The position numbers were made by a program, and so were the translations under genes. A DNA stretch of 37,676 bases. Origin: Anaerolineae bacterium. GTDB taxonomy: Bacteria > Chloroflexota > Anaerolineae > B4-G1 > SLSP01. The notes under the pieces were generated by a model. That model ran no database searches and had not been told where the DNA came from. It was given only the letters and a program-made list of their open reading frames with translations. The stretch spans positions 1 to 37,676 of the forward strand of contig JALXBP010000135.1 of assembly GCA_026991395.1 (NCBI GenBank), given 5' to 3'. Shown in pieces: positions 34,687 to 37,676 of this stretch. The first letter of the stretch is position 1; each line of letters opens with the position of its first letter.

Positions 34687-37401
34687 ATGAAGACGCAGCC
34701 ATCCGACCTCTTTAGCTGGCTCATCACGACCAAGCTCTGGCCTCCGCCACTGCAGGAGGAGATCATCCCGCGCCAGCGCCTGCTCGAGCGGTTGCGTCGC
34801 AACGTGCTCACGAGTCGGCTCACGCTCATCTCCGCCCCGGCAGGCTACGGCAAGACCACGCTACTGGCGACGCTGCAGGCCGCTTACCCCGAACTCCGTA
34901 TGGCCTGGCTCACACTGGACGAGGGCGACAACGATCCCACCCTCTTCCTCGCCTACCTCACAGCCGCTCTGCAGCAACTCAATCCCGACTACGGCGCCTC
35001 TCTTCGCCCTCTCTTGGCCGACCTTCCCCGCTCCGGCCTCCCGATACAACGCATCGTCGGCGTGCTCATCAACGAGGTGGTACGGGCCTTGCCCGATCCG
35101 TTCGTCCTCGTCTTGGACGACCTCCATCTCCTGAACGAGCCGGTCATCCATGTCGCGCTGGATTACCTGATCGAGCGCATGCCACCGCAGATGCACCTGA
35201 TTGCAGCCACGCGATACGATCCTCCGCTCTCACTGGCCCGCCTGCGGGCACGAGGTCAGTTGACCGAACTCCGCATGGCCGACCTGCGCTTCACCAGCGA
35301 GGAGACGGCCGCCTTCCTCAACGAGCGCCTGCACCTGGCCCTTCCCGCCGAGGCCCTGAAGACGCTGCAGGCGCAAACCGACGGCTGGGCAGCCGGGCTG
35401 CGACTCCTCGCAAGCTCACTCGATCGCATCCCCCTCGCCGAGCGCAGCGCCTTCGTCACCCATCTGGCCCGCACCGATCGCTACCTCTTCGACTTCCTCG
35501 CCACCGAGGTCTTCCAGCGGCAGAGCATCGCCGTGCGCACTTTCCTGTTAGAGACCTCCATCCTTGCCGAACTGACCGTTCCCCTCTGCAATGCCGTAAC
35601 GGGCCGGGATGACGCCCAAGCCATTCTGGAGATGCTGGATCGTCGCAGCCTCTTCGTCATGCCTATGGACGAGGCCCGCACCACCTTCCGCTATCACGCC
35701 CTCTTCGCCGAGTTCCTCCGCAGGAAGCTGCGACGCGAGCATCCCCGGCGATGGGTCGAGTTACATCGGCGGGCCGCCCGCGCCCAGATGAACGAGCATC
35801 CCCAGCGTGCCATCGGCCACTATCTGGCCGCCGAGTTGTGGGACGAGGCCGCCCAAGCAATCGACGAGGTAGGCGAGGAACTGCTGCGGGAGGGCTTCCT
35901 GAACACATTGGTGACGATGATCGAGACCCTGCCGCCATCCATCCGCGATACGCATCCGCGCCTGCTCTACCTCCTCGGCGTCTGTGCCTGGCAACGCGGC
36001 GAAGTGGAAGAGGCCCGCGCTCTGCTCTCTCGAGCACTGGAGGCGGTGCAGGCCATCGGGGATGAGGCAAGCTACGGGGAGGTCTTGGGCGATCTGGCCG
36101 CCTGCGCCATCCTGGATATGAACCTCGCCGAGGGGGAGACTCTGATCGAACAAGCCCTGACCTACCCCATCTCACGCCCCACCCGCGTGCAATTGCTGAT
36201 GGAACGGGCCTACTTGAGATCACTGGAGGGCAACGACCGAGAGGCCGAAGGCGACATCCGGGAAGCCTTCACCATCACCCGCACCGCTCCCGCCGATGAA
36301 CCCTCTCTGCAGACGATGCTCCTCTATATGACGCCTTTCTCCACGCTCCCGCCGGAAGGCCCGGAAAGGCTCGAATCGCTGTATCGCTACGCCCTGGCTC
36401 ACCTGGACCCCCATGCCGAACTCCCCTGGGCGTTGCTCGACGGCCTGATGGCCTTCGCGCACTTCTGGCGCGGGCAACTGGATCAGACCCTCGCCTTGGG
36501 GGAAACCGCGCTCGCCGCAAGCGCAGCTATGGGCGGCCATCCCTTCCTGGAAACGGATACCGCGGCTCTGCTGGCTGCAACTTACAGCGTCCTGGGGGAG
36601 ATGGAGCAAGCCCTCTCCTGCTTCGAGCGGCTCTTCCACTACCTCGAAACCGTCCCCCTGGATCGAGGCTCGGCCACCGGCTACCTCTACCTTCTGGGAC
36701 GCACACAGTGGTATCAGGGCAAAGGGGATGAAATACACCGCATCTACCGACGTATGGAGGAGAGCGGCTTCGAGTATGAGCCTCCCTTCGCCGCCATGCT
36801 GCGTTCGATGATGCGCAGCCTGCTCGACTTGGTGGAAGGGGATGAGGAAGCAGCCGAACGGCGGCTCCGCCAGGCGATGGCACAAAGTCGCTATCGCCCG
36901 ACGATGACCCTCTTCGGCAGTCCGGAGATTCTCCTCGCCCATCTTCTCCTGCAGCAAGGCCGGGAAGAGGAAGCGATGCAGTACCTCACCCCCCTGCTCC
37001 ACCAGAGCCGGGCGTGGGAGGCACCGGGGCTTCTGCTGAAAGAAGGCCGCCTCATCATCCCGCTGCTCCGCCTGGCCGTGGAGCGGCAAACCTGCACCGA
37101 TGTTGCCCAACGTGCGCTTCGACTCATCGGTGAAAGCCACGATCTCCCTCTCCCACCGGCATCCCCCTCCGGCGAGCTTCTCACCCCGCGCGAGATGGAA
37201 GTCCTCCATCTCCTGGCCACGGGGGCCAGCAACCGCGCCATCGCCGAAGAGCTGGTCATCAGCTCGGAGACGGTCAAGAGCCACGTCTCCCACATCCTGC
37301 GAAAGCTGGATGTACGCTCCCGCGTCCAGGCCGTCGTCCGCGCCCGCGACCTGGGCCTGCTCCCTCCAAACGTCCCCCTCTCTCCTACCAGAAAGACGTA
37401 G
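34687..37401 (+). CDS. LuxR-family MalT-like (LAL-type) ATP-dependent transcriptional regulator
   Basis: Walker [27 protein letters not shown]-like middle, C-terminal Lux[52 protein letters not shown]. Confidence 0.96.
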   Translation: MKTQPSDLFSWLITTKLWPPPLQEEIIPRQRLLERLRRNVLTSRLTLISAPAGYGKTTLLATLQAAYPELRMAWLTLDEGDNDPTLFLAYLTAALQQLNPDYGASLRPLLADLPRSGLPIQRIVGVLINEVVRALPDPFVLVLDDLHLLNEPVIHVALDYLIERMPPQMHLIAATRYDPPLSLARLRARGQLTELRMADLRFTSEETAAFLNERLHLALPAEALKTLQAQTDGWAAGLRLLASSLDRIPLAERSAFVTHLARTDRYLFDFLATEVFQRQSIAVRTFLLETSILAELTVPLCNAVTGRDDAQAILEMLDRRSLFVMPMDEARTTFRYHALFAEFLRRKLRREHPRRWVELHRRAARAQMNEHPQRAIGHYLAAELWDEAAQAIDEVGEELLREGFLNTLVTMIETLPPSIRDTHPRLLYLLGVCAWQRGEVEEARALLSRALEAVQAIGDEASYGEVLGDLAACAILDMNLAEGETLIEQALTYPISRPTRVQLLMERAYLRSLEGNDREAEGDIREAFTITRTAPADEPSLQTMLLYMTPFSTLPPEGPERLESLYRYALAHLDPHAELPWALLDGLMAFAHFWRGQLDQTLALGETALAASAAMGGHPFLETDTAALLAATYSVLGEMEQALSCFERLFHYLETVPLDRGSATGYLYLLGRTQWYQGKGDEIHRIYRRMEESGFEYEPPFAAMLRSMMRSLLDLVEGDEEAAERRLRQAMAQSRYRPTMTLFGSPEILLAHLLLQQGREEEAMQYLTPLLHQSRAWEAPGLLLKEGRLIIPLLRLAVERQTCTDVAQRALRLIGESHDLPLPPASPSGELLTPREMEVLHLLATGASNRAIAEELVISSETVKSHVSHILRKLDVRSRVQAVVRARDLGLLPPNVPLSPTRKT

Positions 37402-37426
37402 TTCCCGCCCCGAAATCCCCCTCCAA

Positions 37427-37471
37427 ATCCCCCAGTTGGGGGATGACAACGTCTCTGACGTTTTTTATACT
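37427..37471 (+). promoter_or_regulatory. Palindrome + promoter module, copy 2
   Basis: ATCCCCCA-GT-TGGGGGAT (37427-37444), GAC, then TATACT at 37466-37471 inside TTTTTTATACTTTG; same spacing as copy 1. Confidence 0.8.
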
Positions 37472-37540
37472 TTGAATGACCGGCAATCGTCCGGCGAGGT
37501 CGTTCTACACACCAAGAAGCTTGCAAAGGAGGAAAAGACT

Positions 37541-37676
37541 ATGAACATTCGACATTCCCTCTTGCTTTGGCGGAAAGCGGTCGCGACGGCCCTGGCCGTG
37601 GTGATCATCCTCACGGTATCGGGATGTGCCGGGCAGACCTCCCAACCCTCTCCCGCCGCATCCCCCACCCCTACGG
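37541..37676 (+). CDS. Lipoprotein, N-terminal fragment truncated by window edge (absent from ORF track)
   Basis: SD AAAGGAGG, ATG 37541: MNIRHSLLLWRKAVATALAVVIILTVSGCAGQTSQPSPAASPTPT; lipobox VSGC. Confidence 0.85.
   Translation, partial: MNIRHSLLLWRKAVATALAVVIILTVSGCAGQTSQPSPAASPTPT

Noticed and set aside
1-37676. CRISPR array, tRNA, rRNA, transposase or integrase
   Set aside because: No regularly spaced repeats with unique spacers, no RNA-gene signatures and no recombinase motifs were seen. The only regular repeats are the coding YD units.

Overview
High-GC window whose gene content looks like Chloroflexota (inference from content only). It has four parts. (1) bp 1-5309, + strand: 5'-truncated alpha-amylase-family glycosidase, ribonuclease Z, TatD-type hydrolase, polyprenyl diphosphate synthase, GT2 glycosyltransferase. 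(2) bp 5303-14384, - strand: GT2, a fused FAD/[2Fe-2S] xanthine dehydrogenase-type subunit, a 599-aa uncharacterised protein, a molybdopterin xanthine dehydrogenase-type subunit, type I glutamine synthetase, a predicted 4-fold beta-flower protein, and an isoprenylcysteine-methyltransferase-like membrane protein. (3) bp 14486-27684, - strand: two coupled secreted-protein genes, a predicted beta-propeller lipoprotein, and a 2182-aa RHS/YD-repeat protein. (4) bp 27926-end, + strand: XRE/MmyB-like regulator, 1811-aa secreted beta-helix/P-domain/DUF11 protein, MalT-like LuxR ATPase regulator, and a truncated lipoprotein gene missing from the ORF track. The best candidates for something new are: (a) the RHS protein, which combines an amidase-like domain lacking the expected His residues, a YD-repeat core ending in DPIGL, an internal lipoprotein-type signal (LAGC), and a C-terminal SleB-like cell-wall-hydrolase domain, followed 13 bp later by a lipoprotein in the immunity-gene position; (b) two identically spaced promoters (palindrome ATCCCCCA-NN-TGGGGGAT, GAC, TATACT) with MalT-box-like sequence, flanking the MalT-like regulator gene; (c) an uncharacterised protein with nucleoside-phosphorylase-like motifs embedded in a xanthine dehydrogenase-type operon; (d) a YLPxxxR motif shared by the three large secreted proteins. 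All family assignments are by eye; no searches were run.
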